DNA of 64,000 bases, from NCBI GenBank assembly GCA_050084985.1, contig JBITNC010000001.1, positions 175,770,001 to 175,834,000 on the forward strand, written 5' to 3'. Below are positions 1 through 12,215 of this stretch, one piece after another (positions within the stretch are counted from its first letter, which is position 1; the number at the start of each line of letters is the position of its first letter). The translations under genes and the position numbers were made by a program. Under the pieces are notes generated by a model that worked only from the letters and a program-made list of their open reading frames with translations, was not told the origin of the DNA and made no database searches. This DNA is from Nageia nagi (taxonomy: Eukaryota > Pinophyta).

Positions 1-527
1 CTCCATGGGGTAATTTTTGTTGGAAGGTTATGAATTTTGGGCTCAAAAATGTAGGGGATACTTATAAAAGGGCTATGGTCACCATGTTTCATGATTATAT
101 TCACAAGATGATTGAGGTGTATGTTGATGACATCTTGGTTAAATCAAAGCAAGGCCAAGATCATTTAGAAGCACTTGAAGAGATATTTAATATTTTGAAA
201 AGATACAAACTTAGACTCAAATCTCAAAAGTGTGCATTTGGAGTTACTTCAAGAAAATTGTTAGGATTTATGATATTTAAAATAGGAATAAAGGTAAATC
301 CTAAGAATGTAAAAGAAATAATTAGTATGTCTCCATCAAGAAATTTGAAATAATTGAGGAGTCTTCAAGGAAAAATCAATTTAGTTAGTAGATTTATTTG
401 ACAACTTAGGGATAAATGTAGGCCATTTACTCATGTATTAAACAAGGATGTCAAGTTTGTATGGGATGATAAATATCAAATAGATATTGAGGATATTAAA
501 TAATAATTTTTAAATCCACCAATCCTA
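1..527 (+). pseudogene. F0: Tat-like Ty3/gypsy reverse transcriptase fragment
   Basis: Decayed RT domain of a plant Ty3/gypsy element, cut by the left window edge. Frame 3 reads the RT core with FCWKVM, FGLKN, and an intact catalytic YVDD in EVYVDDILVKSK, then the thumb (LRSLQGKIN, DVKFVWDD). In-frame stops interrupt it near 351, 400 and 501, but the frame is unchanged into the RNase H that follows. RT copies element RNA into DNA in cytoplasmic particles (family knowledge). The wording after YVDD is typical of the Tat lineage, which the second RNase H downstream supports. Not functional. Confidence 0.88.
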
Positions 528-935
528 GTTCCCATGGACTTCACTAGGCCTACTTATTTATATATTTCAGCTACATTGTATGCACTAGGGGCCATGCTTT
601 GTAAAAATGATTTAGAAAATAAAGAGAGGGATATCTATTATCTTAGCAAGACATTTATAGATTATGAAACTAGATATACCCCAATGGAAAAGGTTTTAAA
701 TGGAATTGTATTTGGTACTAAAACATTGAGGCATTACATTTTATATTGTACTACATTTGTTGTTAGTCCTATTAATCCATTTAAAGATCTTATGGCTAAA
801 TAACATTTATCAAAAAGAGTAACAAAAAGGCTAATGTTATTGCAGGAGTTTGATATCAATGTGGTAAAGCAAAATTTAGTTAAAGGATAGACCATTGTAG
901 GTTTGATAGCTAAATTTCCTCTGAACAGATAATCA
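528..935 (+). pseudogene. F0: gypsy RNase H domain
   Basis: RNase H domain continuing in the same frame as the upstream RT. It shows MDFTRPTYLYISATLYALGA (first catalytic Asp region degraded), then IYYLSKTFIDYETRYTPMEK carrying the conserved Glu, and later LLQEFDINVV of the connection to the next domain. Stops occur at about 801 and 888. RNase H removes the RNA strand of the RNA:DNA hybrid during replication. The preserved frame over some 900 bases with only point stops suggests slow decay without large indels. Confidence 0.82.
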
Positions 936-1039
936 ATAGTGCATAAAGAATTTCTAGATGAATATAAAGATGATTCACAATGCCAATGATGTGAAGGTAT
1001 GATAGAAGGCCACCAGTGGTGTGATTTTGATGAAATCTC

Positions 1040-1139
1040 CATACCTGATGAATACTTGTTCCTCATGGAAGATGAGGATACTATCTAGGTGCTATACTTT
1101 GATAGTTCATAATGTTCCTATAGAGCAAGGGCAAGTATC
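1040..1139 (+). pseudogene. F0: start of second (archaeal-type) RNase H, truncated by E1
   Basis: After the first RNase H the same frame reads an acidic linker and then VLYFDSS, followed by ARASIFI. This is the usual opening of the second RNase H that Tat-lineage Ty3/gypsy elements carry (LYFDGS followed by GAGAS and a hydrophobic strand). It stops at the left border of the E1 terminal repeat, so E1 or a rearrangement cut it here. Identification rests on about 25 residues and their position after the first RNase H. Confidence 0.6.
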
Positions 1140-1144
1140 TTCAT

Positions 1145-4080
1145 TGATACCTAAATTAATACTCACTTACATTTATTTTCAATTGACTATACATCAATGG
1201 CTAATGGTTTCGTTCCATACCCTAATATGTTTTATGATGATAGAAATCTATCATGAACTAGGGTAATCCTTAATTTGTACATCATAATGTATGAGACATT
1301 TAATTACATATGGGTCCCCATATGATTAACAAAGAGATTTTACATCATATCATTGTAAGTATTTAACTTATAAGTATTAAATACATCTTAATATTCTTGA
1401 TGTAGATTCTTACCATCTTTACCTTACATGTTCCTCCTAAGGATCCAAGATTCATCGAACATGGGTACTAGGAATGGTTTTTAGAGCATTGAGGATCAAA
1501 ATAACTCTTTTTTAACCAAAATACATACTACATTAAATGCATCATAATTCATTACTTCATATATAATTTGTCAACAATTAACACCCTATTCTTGGACCAT
1601 AGGAGGTTCTATGTTCTTTCTAGAACTACCTCCCTTCCTAAGTCATAGGGTAAAATTTCACAACTTATTTATATTATATATTCACTTCACATTCATAAAA
1701 TTCATCTCAAAATAGTACTAAAAATCAAATAAACATTCCATGATCTCTCATAGTTCAAATATTAATCAATTAGACATTCCAACATGCTTTTTCCTTAAAA
1801 TAGTATTATTATTCAATTAAAAATTTCCATGTTTTTCCTATAATACCATCATATAAACTTCATTTTTTTTAATACCCAATCATAATTGATTATAGCATCT
1901 ATTTTGTATTAAAATAAAAGGTAATTCCCTATGTATTAAAATAAAATCTTCATTTAATTAAAATTTTCATTTCACTTATTGTAATATTTTAATTGAATGG
2001 GATATGTACAAAACCATCACAATGGAAGGACCTACAAATTGTTTGTCAAAATACCTCATCAAAATGTAGTCTCATGGTCTACAATGATAACATCATATGC
2101 ATAAAAATGGATATATTGGAAGGACTTGTAAATTATTTTACAAAATGCCTCATCAAAATGGAGTATCATGGGTCACAATGGTTGTAGATATGCACAAAAG
2201 GATATGTTGTAAGAGTATACAAATGGTTTGATATAATACTTCATTGAAATGGAATATGATGGATCATAATGGTCATATATATAATCAAAAGTATAGGTTG
2301 GAAAGGCATGCAAATGGTTTGACAAAAACCTCTTCAAAAAATAGTCTTAAAATAATTACATGGGAAGGGTTTGCAAATTGTTTATCAAATACCTCTTCAA
2401 ATTATAGTTACAATTATCATAAGATATGCACAATGGATTTGCAAAGGGTTTTACAAAATCTTCTTTGAAATGTAATCTCATGGTCTACATCAATCATAGG
2501 ATATGAACAAATCTTCTATGTTGGATGGGCCTATGAAATATTTAATAATTTCCTCTTCAAAATGTAGAGTTAAAATAAGGGAGAGTAGTAGTTGGCGAGA
2601 AAATAATACTAAGCCCTAAATAAGAATAGTATTTTGCCATGTAATGTCCTTCAAATAACACTTCCATAGTACACACCACCCTTCAAATAGTCTTAAGTGA
2701 AATTAAACAAAGTGCAAGGTGGGTACCAACACATGGCCCAATGTAATTTATTTATTTTTCTTTCAAGTACTATGTCCAAAATAATTGGTTCACTTAAACT
2801 TACAAGACCATGGATTTTATTTAATTTAATTTGTCCCATGTTTTGTTTAAATGCTTGCATACATGTATGGAAAAGGTGTACAAACATTCACATGCAAAGG
2901 TATCAAATAATTATAAATATTATACTTTCTCATGGTACAATTAATGTAAGATCATTAATAACAAATAATGCCATTAATATTATCACAAACTCTTAAACTA
3001 GCTTTTCCTCCTTCAAATATACTATAAAATTATCAAATGAAATTCAAAACTTGGCTAACAATTTTAGCACTAGTGTTTAAAATGCTAGGAAAAATACCTG
3101 GACTTAAAAGGAAGAGGAGTCTTTCCTTCATGGCTTACTAGACCAAGCTTGGGAAGAGAGGATAAGTGTCCTATATTGATCATTACCCTAGGTATTTATA
3201 ACCAAAATTTGGTATAGTCCATCGAAAAGTATAACTATTTTTCCACTTCACATGTTTTTGTTCATGAGGGGTAAGTGTTTTATTATTTTATGTTAAGATT
3301 TTGACAAATTTGTTTGCAAGTCCTATATCCTACAAAATAATTTACACACCTCACATTAGGCACAAAAATGTATCAAAAATATTCATCAATAATTTTATCC
3401 ACCTAACATAAAAGACCAAAATGTATAGATATGATTCCTCTATTATTTTTGCAAACTACCAAGATAGCTTTTTAACTACCATAAAATACCAAAATAGTCT
3501 TCACCCCTAAATTTTTGTTTTCACCCAACCCCTAGGATTTTATTATTTGTAAAAACTAAAATGCTTTAGTAAAAATTCAAAATAAAAATATTTGGAATAT
3601 TTCTTGCAATGGTCAATTCATTTTTTTCCAAAGTAATTCAAGCATGCACATCAAATGTTTGGCACACAAATTTACCTATGGAGATTACCCATCCTGGAAG
3701 GTAAATTTTTATTAGTGCATGCATAAGCATTATACACATCATAGGGATCAAATATCATGCATAACAAATATGATATGTAATTATATGATTTATGAAGGTC
3801 CTTGTGGCCTATCAGTGAATCAAAGCCAATCATTTCCTCACTCTTACTAATCTATTCTTGTATCCAACTCATATTTGCTTCCCTAGGGTCTCTTACTTAA
3901 CTCCCATTCTGATTCAACCTGTAACCTGTGTCACAAAATTCTAAATCTAGCATCAAATTGATACAAATATTGCATATAACTAATCATAATTAGATATGTC
4001 ATAATAAAATTAGTCTCAATCACATTCAAATTCTTGAAAGCATTAGAGTCTTAACAAGTGCAATTGGATGGGTCGTTACA
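1145..4080 (-). repeat. E1 left terminal repeat (3' LTR)
   Basis: 2.9 kb repeat matching 23462-28589 at both ends. Its first 200 bases align closely with 23462 onward, including the shared gggtcccc block near 1312 and 23626. Its last kilobase aligns with 27600-28589. On the minus strand it opens TGTAACGACCC, a common plant LTR opening, preceded by a G-rich polypurine tract. Unusually long for a plant gypsy LTR, because of an internal PPR-like array. CpG-poor and without usable coding capacity of its own. Confidence 0.82.
1995..2580 (+). pseudogene. Degenerate PPR repeat array inside E1 left LTR
   Basis: About seven decayed units of a 93-bp (31-codon) repeat, readable on the plus strand, antisense to E1. 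Units contain variants of GGATATGTTGGAAGG and TTTGACAAAATGCCTCATC, which translate to GYVGR and FDKMPH, followed by remnants of VSWTAM. That is the short (S) PPR motif of plant PLS-class proteins, which bind organellar RNA. All units are broken by stops and indels. Compared with the right LTR, several middle units are missing: the sequence near 2155 joins material that lies near 25005 in the right copy. Confidence 0.75.
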
Positions 4081-4096
4081 TACTACCCCCTTAAAA
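4081..4096 (-). other. E1 polypurine tract
   Basis: On the minus strand the sequence just before the TGTAACGACCC LTR opening is CCTTTTAAGGGGGTAGTA. A G-rich purine run directly upstream of a 3' LTR primes plus-strand DNA synthesis in LTR elements. Its position fixes the left repeat as the 3' LTR and the element as minus-oriented. Confidence 0.75.
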
Positions 4097-4179
4097 GGAA
4101 CATAGTCTCTTGTGTTCTTATATACAAACAATAGAGTTTTAATAAAGTTTTACATAATCATTTAAATAAATAAGGAAAT

Positions 4180-5505
4180 TATCTTCTCATGATAAACTCA
4201 TCTTCCTAAGTGGAAGAAGATTTAGAGTACTTATCCCACTAGACTAAACATTCATTAATCTCTTGACTTTTTAATTTCTTAGTCCTAAAAGCTAGGATTT
4301 TAACAAGGAGAACTTCAATAGTTAGAATATCTAACATCTATGAGTTAGAAAAATCCAACACATGATAAGGGTCAACAACATACTTTCTTAGTAATAAGAT
4401 ATAAAACACATCATGCATTTTTGACAAACTTGGTGGTTTGGGAATTATTTAGGCAAATAGACTCTTTTTCTAGACTATTTGAAAAGGATCAAAAAATAAG
4501 GGATCCAATTTGGTATACTTTATGGCACTTTTCATGGGTTAAAATTGTAAGAATACTTTATCACCTACAGTAAATTCTTGAGGAGTTCTCTTAAGGTTAG
4601 CATAAGTCTTTTGTCAATCGATAACTTCCTTGAGCTTTAATAATATGGACTTAAGTTTCTCCTTCATTTTCTTTAACATTTTAAGTTGGATCATCACCTA
4701 ATCCTCCTAATTATTCCGAGATAAAATATTTCTTCATCTCCTTCCATAAAGAGCTTCAAAGTGGGTCATTCCCAAATACTAATGGTATCCATTATTATAG
4801 GCAAACTCAACTAAATAGAGGTAGTCCTCCCATTTAGTATTTTATTCCATGCAGTACATTCTAAGAATATTCTCAAGAACTCTATTCACTCATTCAATCT
4901 ATCCTTGTATTTTTGGATGATATGTTTAACTCATATTCAATCTTGTTCCTAATGCCTTGTGTAATGATTTTCAAAAGAAGAAGGTGAACTTTGAATCCTT
5001 ATATGAGATGATCACCTCTAAAAATCCATGCAATTTGAATCTTTCATGGGTGAACTTATTTTTTATAGTAGGAGCATCATTAGTGGTATTCCCATGTATA
5101 AAATATGCTACCTTGGTCAATCTATCAACCACTACCAAAATTTAGTCACAATGGAACCTAGTTTTTGATAAACAAATAATAAAATCCATTGAAATTACTT
5201 ACCATTTATATATGGTAATATCATGTGCATACAAATATCCACCTAGATGTTGTTTCTCTTCCTTTACATTATATTATTCAAGACATCTAGCCATAAATTT
5301 TTCTATATCTCTTTTCATACTATCCCAATAAATTTTTTGTTTTAGGTCCTCTCTCATTTTTGTACCTCTAGGGTGTGCTACATAAGGGGATGATGGGATT
5401 TTTACATTATCAAATTCCTTAAATCATCCTTCTTTGGGATGATCAATTTATCCTTAAAGTAAAGTGCTCCATATTTTTCAACAAAATCTTGGGATGATGG
5501 AGTAC
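4180..5505 (-). pseudogene. E1: integrase and C-terminal domain
   Basis: Minus-strand integrase of E1, continuing from RNase H across the E2 insertion. From 5505 down it reads an H2C2-region remnant, then MKRDIEKFMARCLEYNNVK, KWVISMDFI with the first catalytic Asp (here W is a stop), VVVDRLTKVAYFIHGNTT, YKDSKFT with the second Asp, a degraded YHPKIQG-IE-VNRVLE with the catalytic Glu, then KWEDYLYLVEFAYNNGYH and HFEALYGR. The tail carries PPSLSKMHDVF and LLRKYVVDP, the usual GPY/F-like C-terminus. Integrase inserts the DNA copy into chromosomes. Many stops and frameshifts; inactive. Confidence 0.87.
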
Positions 5506-7410
5506 TGTTGATTAGTATAATGTAACCTCAAGGGTATGGTTTGGTCATGTTCTCCATTACTTGCAATAGTAGGGTTCTTGAAAGAGTAGAAGGTAGTAGG
5601 ATAGTGCACTCATAAGGTTTTTTGCTCAATCATTGGGTTATAGGTCAGTTCCTATCTATGCAAAAGGTAAAAAGTAATTGAAAAGATATTAAAAGGTAAC
5701 TAGAAATAGATTAAATAAATGAACTACACAAAGCAAACTAAAACTAATTAGCCTAATCATTATCGCATAGGTAGCAATCTATAAATAAGATTAGGAATAG
5801 TAAACTATCTTATTTTTGGGGTCTCATAGTTGCAATACATAGCCACAACTTAAGGCAAATTTTCATACATAATATCCACAAGATAGAATAAATAGCCATA
5901 AATTGTATAGAGAAAAGTATCATTGCATTGTATTATCATATATGAAAGCATTTCATACACTAGGTAACCCTGCTAAAATGTTTGATCTTTTGGACCTTTA
6001 AAAATCCATTATTTATATGAATATATTCATAATTGGATGGTTTTCCACTATTATTGCCCTTAATTACCCTATTAAATAAGAATAAAATAAAGAACTATTT
6101 ACAAATGTACAATGTTTAATGTATAATTATGCTAGATTCATAGTGACTTAGTATAATCAGTGCCACCATACAAGAATTTGTAAACTCTGGACTTCTATAC
6201 TTTTTTATTCATAATCTCTCTTATCTATCTTTAACAACATCCAATCATAAATGTAGCCAATTTTTCAAAGTATGATTTACTGACTTGATTGGTATGGTTT
6301 TTCTTTATGTTCTATCAGTAGCCATCTAACTCTCTACAACCATTTATGAAGATCATTATAGCTTTGAGCTACAAGGAATTGTGAGGAAAATGAAAGATGT
6401 ATCATTGAAACCTAAGGAGGGACTGCTACTATCATGTGGAGATGAGTCATACTTGACACATTGATAGAGCCACATGGGTCAAACACTCATAATTGAGTAG
6501 ACTTAGGTGTTCCCCTTATCTCACTATTCTTTTCTCAACATTATAGGTTTAGTTTGCTCTAGTGAGGTTTATTGACTATTTGGGAATCATTTTACCACCT
6601 ACCAATTTTTAATAAAATGTGTGATATTATCACTCAAAATTGATTAGCTCTACAAAATAAACTTTTTGAAATATCACCTACTACTTGGTCCTTCGGTAAC
6701 ACTTGCTAATGCTTTAAATCAGTTCCCACTGATTTTGGGTGTACAAAATAACTTTTGTTCTAGAAATCTATAGGATCTAGAACATTGCCCATTGATTCTT
6801 TAACTCAATAACAACTCATATTTACAACATTTCCCAAAAAGAAAACCCAAGTCTATAGACATTGAGTTTTTGAGACATGAACTTGTATAATACCCGAACT
6901 TTGACTTAGACATTTACTTCCCTTACATGTAACATTATCTCTTGGATGTGAATTAGATAAAATAAAAGTGTGTTTCAAACTTATACCTATGTATTGTTAT
7001 TGGTAAAGACTTAATTGTGATTTATTTTCATAACAACACTCGATAAAGCGACCCAATAAATACTTGGCTAGTTTTAAGAGATTAACACTCATTACTATGG
7101 GTTATATAAAATTCCCAAATCCAATTAAACTAACTAGACAAACAATTCCCACCCTAAAAAAGATGGTGATTTCAACAAATATTTACAATATTAATACCTA
7201 AAAATGTAACATGACCTAGACTTTCATAAATTTATCAAAACTTGATAAAAATATCTAAGTATAAAGACTATACACTCATTGTAGTACTTACAAACGAATG
7301 AAAGGGGAGCAAAAATGGGAATTAAAAGCATCGATCTTATTGAGAAACAAATAATAAAGGATTAGCAAAATCTTATCCTCCTTACTAAGTGTAATTATGA
7401 AAGAATAATA
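5506..7410 (-). repeat. E2 left LTR (3' LTR)
   Basis: 1.9 kb direct repeat of 17153-19050. Matches include the opening TGTTGATTAGTATAATGTA, the block cattgcattgtattatcata (about 5931), and the terminus GAATAATA. By eye the copies differ at roughly one base in six or seven with small indels, so E2 is old. The minus-strand start has lost its TG. Contains no convincing coding sequence. Confidence 0.86.
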
Positions 7411-7955
7411 GTCTTCTAGTGGCTCATAGGAGCTTTAGCCTCCTGAAGAGTAGAACCTTTATTTGTTGCTTCCACTCACTTACCCATATATATCCTTTAG
7501 TGGGAATTCTAGAGATGGAACTAATTCTAAGGGAAGTAGAGATTGAAATTTTTTGTATAGATCCTTTAAATCCTTATTGTCTACTTGTGACAAAATAGGG
7601 CATGTCTATATATTAATTATATTCACTCTAAGACTTATCAACACATTCTCTAGCCTTTCGATATATAAGAATCTTGATATTGATTCCTGTACCAAGTCAT
7701 TTATTGCTTGCAAGTCTAAAATTTGTTGCTCAAAAAATGACTATTCCAAAAATTATTTGGTATTTTCTACCCATCAATCAGCACTACCCATTTGGTTCCA
7801 ATTAAAAGCTCCCAAATTATTTCATTCTTTAGTATAAAATTTGTTTCCCTTATTTTAAAGGCATATGGGCAATTTAAATATCCCTCACTTCAATTACTTT
7901 TCTCAAAATCATCACCTATCTCTTAGGGAGCATAGGGGTTTATTAACAATTTTTT
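7411..7955 (-). other. E2 3' untranslated internal region
   Basis: Sequence between the 3' LTR and the end of the extra ORF. A 94-codon plus-strand frame at 7553-7837 has no recognisable motif and runs against the element orientation, so I treat it as chance. A short purine-rich segment (minus AGGAGGCTAAAG, near 7430) could be a decayed polypurine tract but is not adjacent to the LTR. Confidence 0.4.
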
Positions 7956-10470
7956 CCAATCAATGGGCTCTACTATTTGAGTAGAAAAAATACTCTTTAT
8001 TTCCTCTTATGAGGCTATAGAAAAAGGAATCAAAGAATGGGAAGATACACCTAATCTTGAAGTAGATGTTAGAGTATCTTGCATAGGATTCTCTTGTATT
8101 TTCTCTATGGAGTGTATTATCTATACATCCTCCTTTTGGGAATTTTTTCCTTTTTTGGTGTCTTATCCTTTGGGAAGGATTCTTTCTTTCTCTTAGGATC
8201 TTTATCATCATCATCATCTCCATTTGTGCTCACTTCACCTCTGGTTATCATTATACCTCCCATGCCTAATACATTTTCTTCTCCTTATTGCACTTCATCC
8301 CCCATTTCCTCTTGAGCATATTGATAGAAAATGGTGTCCATGATTTGGGGCCTTTAATTTTCTTCAACATCCACTAGTTATGTTTCCCCTATACTTGGTT
8401 TAGGCTATTCATGACTTATTTCCCAGGGAGATGAAGTTTATGTGCTTTTGACTTCAAGTTGCTTGCTAGTACATGCTTTATTTTTTGGAATTTATTTCTT
8501 CTTTAGGGCTTGTTGTACTTTTTCTAGCATTATAATTCTTCTTCTCTTTGGATAATACTCTCAGTAAGTAGCAGTTATTATAGCTTGAGCCCCCTTCTTC
8601 ATTTTTTGAGGCTTTCATGAACCAAATGGTTCATCAACTTTTCTCTTCTTTGGTAGCTCTTGTACCTACTATGCTAATGGCTAGTCATCTCTTATAGCCT
8701 ATCCTTGAAAATTGGTTGGGAGTGGTTTCCCTATTTCTAGTAATGAATCCTACATGTACAGGGCATCTCAATACTAATCATATTGAAACTCACCAAAGCA
8801 TTATTTTTTAGCATGATTTACTTTGGTAGTATACTCAAACCTAAATTTTGTAAAATAATCAATTTTATTGGGGCCCCAACCCAAATCATCCCTCAATTGG
8901 GCTACAATCTTAGGATTTAAGGTAAAATATTAACATCTAACCTCCCATTTCCTATATTTTTTAATGCCCTCAAGGGCTAGCAAGGTCTTATCCAAAATTT
9001 CAAATTCTCACTCTAAGGATGCCTTGACTTCTTATTTAGTTAGATTTATAAAATACTCAATATGAGGTTGAGGCTCATGGCCAAATGTTGAGCATTTTTT
9101 ATTTGATTTTATTACTTTTGTAATATCCCCTAATGGGTCATACACCCAAGGAGATTCTACCATATCCAATTTAAAATTTTGTACAATAAAATATGCCAAT
9201 TTATCTTTATAGCTTATTTCTATAAATGTAAAATTAGCAGTAGTGGTAGGCATTTTGATAATGGGTTTAAAATTACCCCCTAACCCATGCTTTATTTCAA
9301 TTGCACACATTTTCCTACCCATTTTTATAGAATATAACTGAGGGGTAACAAATTTTGGTTAAAAAAATGGATTTTCAAAATACCCATACCTTATTATAAC
9401 TATATGATCTTTCAAAAAATACCAATCACTGATTTTATTTCCTCGCTATAGCTCCTGCATGGTTGATCGATGTAATCTATGAGAAACCTTTCCTATGAGA
9501 CTTTACATTACTAGGGAGAAAAATCTTTCCATGAACTCATAGTATAAGCCATGGATTTATTTAAGCATTAGGACTCTTAATTCAATTGCTATGAGTGCTA
9601 TGGATAGAGTTGTTAGTTGAATTTGAAGTCCTCCTTCAATCAAAGATTCCAAATTTTGATGGATAATGAGCCACCACAAGTATGATGAATGCTAAAAATT
9701 AGATTTTTCTATGTTGAATAAATTTTTCCTTACCTCCTTCAAGATCAAGGTAGAAAAATCATATCAAATGTGAACCTCAATAATATTATAGGTCATTCTC
9801 ATCATGGCTTCACCTACTTCTATTTGGTTCTTCTCGATAATGACCTCTAATGCCTATAGGACCTTATTATCCTAAGATTTCTTAAAAGAGGTGATATCAT
9901 AGCTCTATAAGAGCTTGGTTCATCTTCATCGATACCTTTCATTAATCCAATCTAGCATATCCCCCTCATTTTGATAAAATTTAGCTTTTTCTCTCATGTG
10001 GTCAATTTGCTTCTTGACATGGAAGCTCTTGTTGTAGGGATTGCAAATGCATGTGCAATTGACTCTAGGGAGTAGTCCAAAAAGATATCAAGCTTGTACT
10101 TGGACTCTGCTTCCCCCTCCTCCTTATAAGCTTTAACTTCTTAGCCCTAGAATTTGCTCCTACATGCAATGAAGAAAAGGAGCTTCGAATAGTTAAAGGA
10201 CTTGTAGGGTACATAATATTCCAAGAAATAGTCTAACATAACATTCCTTTTTGATTTGGCCAATGAATTCCCTTTGCCTAACACTTTTGGTACCTAGTGC
10301 TACAATAAGATTCTTTCAAGGTTTACTCACTAGGTATCCATATGATTCATAACTCCCATCTCTATCTAGTTGACACAAGGAGCATTGTCAAGATAATCCT
10401 CATGAATCACTATCAAGTTAGCATCCACTCCCTCTTGTTCATTCTCTACATTCTTTTTGGTATTTTCCAT
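7956..10470 (-). pseudogene. E2: additional ORF downstream of integrase
   Basis: A decayed protein of about 800 codons, spread over several frames between IN and the 3' LTR. A plausible start reads MENTKKNVENEQEG at 10470. Later stretches include MLDYFLEYYVPYKSFNYSK, VAQLRDDLGWGPNKIDYFTK, TKVNHAKK and CFGEFQYD (about 8930-8790). The C-terminal third is rich in Lys, Glu and Asp (runs such as KRKKESFPKDK near 8180), possibly a nuclear-localisation or nucleic-acid-binding tail. The longest clean pieces are 9032-9322 and 7960-8223. Some Tat-lineage elements carry extra ORFs next to gag-pol; their function is unknown. I do not recognise a domain. Confidence 0.55.
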
Positions 10471-10948
10471 GGTGTTCAACAACTTTTATGCAGCACAAGT
10501 AAGCATCAAGTACATGAAACCTCTACAAGATCAAGCTTTTAAACACTCCCACTCCTACTAACAACTTTGTAAATAATATACTTTGTAACTCTAGAAAGAT
10601 TGGGCTTTGAAATTCACTGAGGAAACAAATGGCTAGGGAGGATGTTTTGTGTTCCTAGGGTTTGATACTGACCTCTATTAATGATAATTAATGAACAAAG
10701 AATATCAGAGCTCATGCAGAGTGCAATGTCAAGGATAATAGGAAAGATTATATTTAATTCAAGTGCACCAAATTTAAATTGGGAGGTAAGGTGTGGCTGA
10801 CTTTTTTTTGAGGAAATATATCTCTTAAATACTATACTTTTGATTAGAAAGTCTACATCATTCAATTTTAACCTCCATCATGGATAATTAATACTAGCAT
10901 TAATGGTTACCAACCTCCTTAGGAAGTACAACATTGGTGAAATAATAT

Positions 10949-10992
<44 letters not shown>

Positions 10993-11390
10993 CTAAAGAG
11001 AATGATTGTAGTATTTACACTATACAACCTTAGCCAGTGTTATTAAATCACTCAATCACCTAGTAATGCTTCAAATAGATCATGTTCACTAGGGTATATA
11101 GTTCCTAAGATCTAGCAATATTTTTGAAGTTAAATACATTATTTTCCATATCCTGAGTGATGATATAGGGGATGCTCCATAAGGAATCAAATTTTTTTTA
11201 TTTCTTGAGCTTTTCCCTCTCTTCATACCATTTGAGAATGTTATATTTGACTTCTAATTTAACCTAAGAAGATGTTTTCTTGTTCAACCACTTCTTAACA
11301 ATCTATTATTGATGTTGAAAGTTTTGATATGCTTTGTTTTTTCCTCTTCCAATTTCATTAGTTGATTGAATCTAGCTTGGAGTGGCTCAA
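10471..11390. other. E2 spacer between integrase and additional ORF
   Basis: About 900 bases with no recognised domain. A minus-strand 83-codon frame at 10614-10865 shows no family motif. Contains the TA microsatellite. Probably noncoding internal sequence of E2. Confidence 0.4.
10945..10989. repeat. TA/CATA microsatellite
   Basis: A run of about 17 AT dinucleotides preceded by two imperfect CATA units (atacatacat). Typical slippage-prone simple repeat. Confidence 0.95.
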
Positions 11391-12215
11391 AATCATAATC
11401 TTCTAGACCTTGTAGGATTTTTAATGTAGATAAGTCAATATGAATTGGAAACATAAGTCTCTTACTATATACTAATACATAGGGACATGTCTTGATGGTT
11501 GATTTGACATTGATCTTGTCTACCCATAATGCATAGTCTAATTATGTATGCCACTATCTGGGGTTTCCTTCAATTTTCCTATTAATGATCTAGGTTTAGT
11601 TTTTATTTATTATTTTTTCTAACTCATTCCCTTTGGGGTAATTATTTGAAGAGAACATCCAATAGATCCTATACTCAACAACAAAGTTTGAAAAATTAGC
11701 TCCAATAAATGTAGGACACTTTTTTTATATAATAGTCTATGGGATGCCAAAGTACTTAATCAATATATTAACCATTTCATTTGCTACCTCTTGATCTCGA
11801 ATTTTGCATGGCATAGCTTTTGACCATATTGTGAAGTTTGTCTATTGTAATTAGAATAAACTTGTAACCTACTGAATAATTTGGGTTTATAACACCAATG
11901 AAGTCCAAACCCCTTTATTAGAAAGTTTCTTCAATAACCATAGGTTTAATAGGCATGGTAGCTTGTCTTATTTTTCCCACATATTTGTTTCATTTATCAT
12001 ACTCTCAGGCTATCTTGAATGAATCTTGAAGAAGATTAGGCCAATAATAGCCTGCTTGTAATATTTTTGCTATAGTAGCAAGACCACTATAGTGTCCTCT
12101 AGAGAATCCATAATAAAATTCGTGTAAAATTCTTTGGGCTTCATCATGAGTCACACATATTAATAAGGTTTGATCAAAATATTTCTTGGAAATATGATCA
12201 TTTATCATCATAAAT
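11391..12215 (-). pseudogene. E2: integrase
   Basis: The clean piece 12005-12211 is the N-terminal zinc-binding part: LICVTHDEAQRILHEFYYG, then GHYSGLATIAKILQAGYYWP, where His of the HHCC finger is visible. Further down, degraded core motifs read VIEETF and GLDFIGVINP (first catalytic Asp), GYKFILITIDK, and near 11580 PQRE, KNNK from the NGLAEAANK-like region with the catalytic Glu lost. The end at about 11440 matches the TPYELVYG-type closing block only weakly. Frameshifts and stops make it inactive. Confidence 0.8.

Noticed and set aside
1140-1144. ttcat as a confident E1 target duplication with tccat at 28590
   Set aside because: Only 4 of 5 bases match, ttcat also precedes the internal LTR edge at 23457, and the two flanks are unrelated.
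7553-7837. 94-codon plus-strand frame
   Set aside because: Runs against E2 orientation in its 3' noncoding region; Ser/Leu/Ile-rich without motif.
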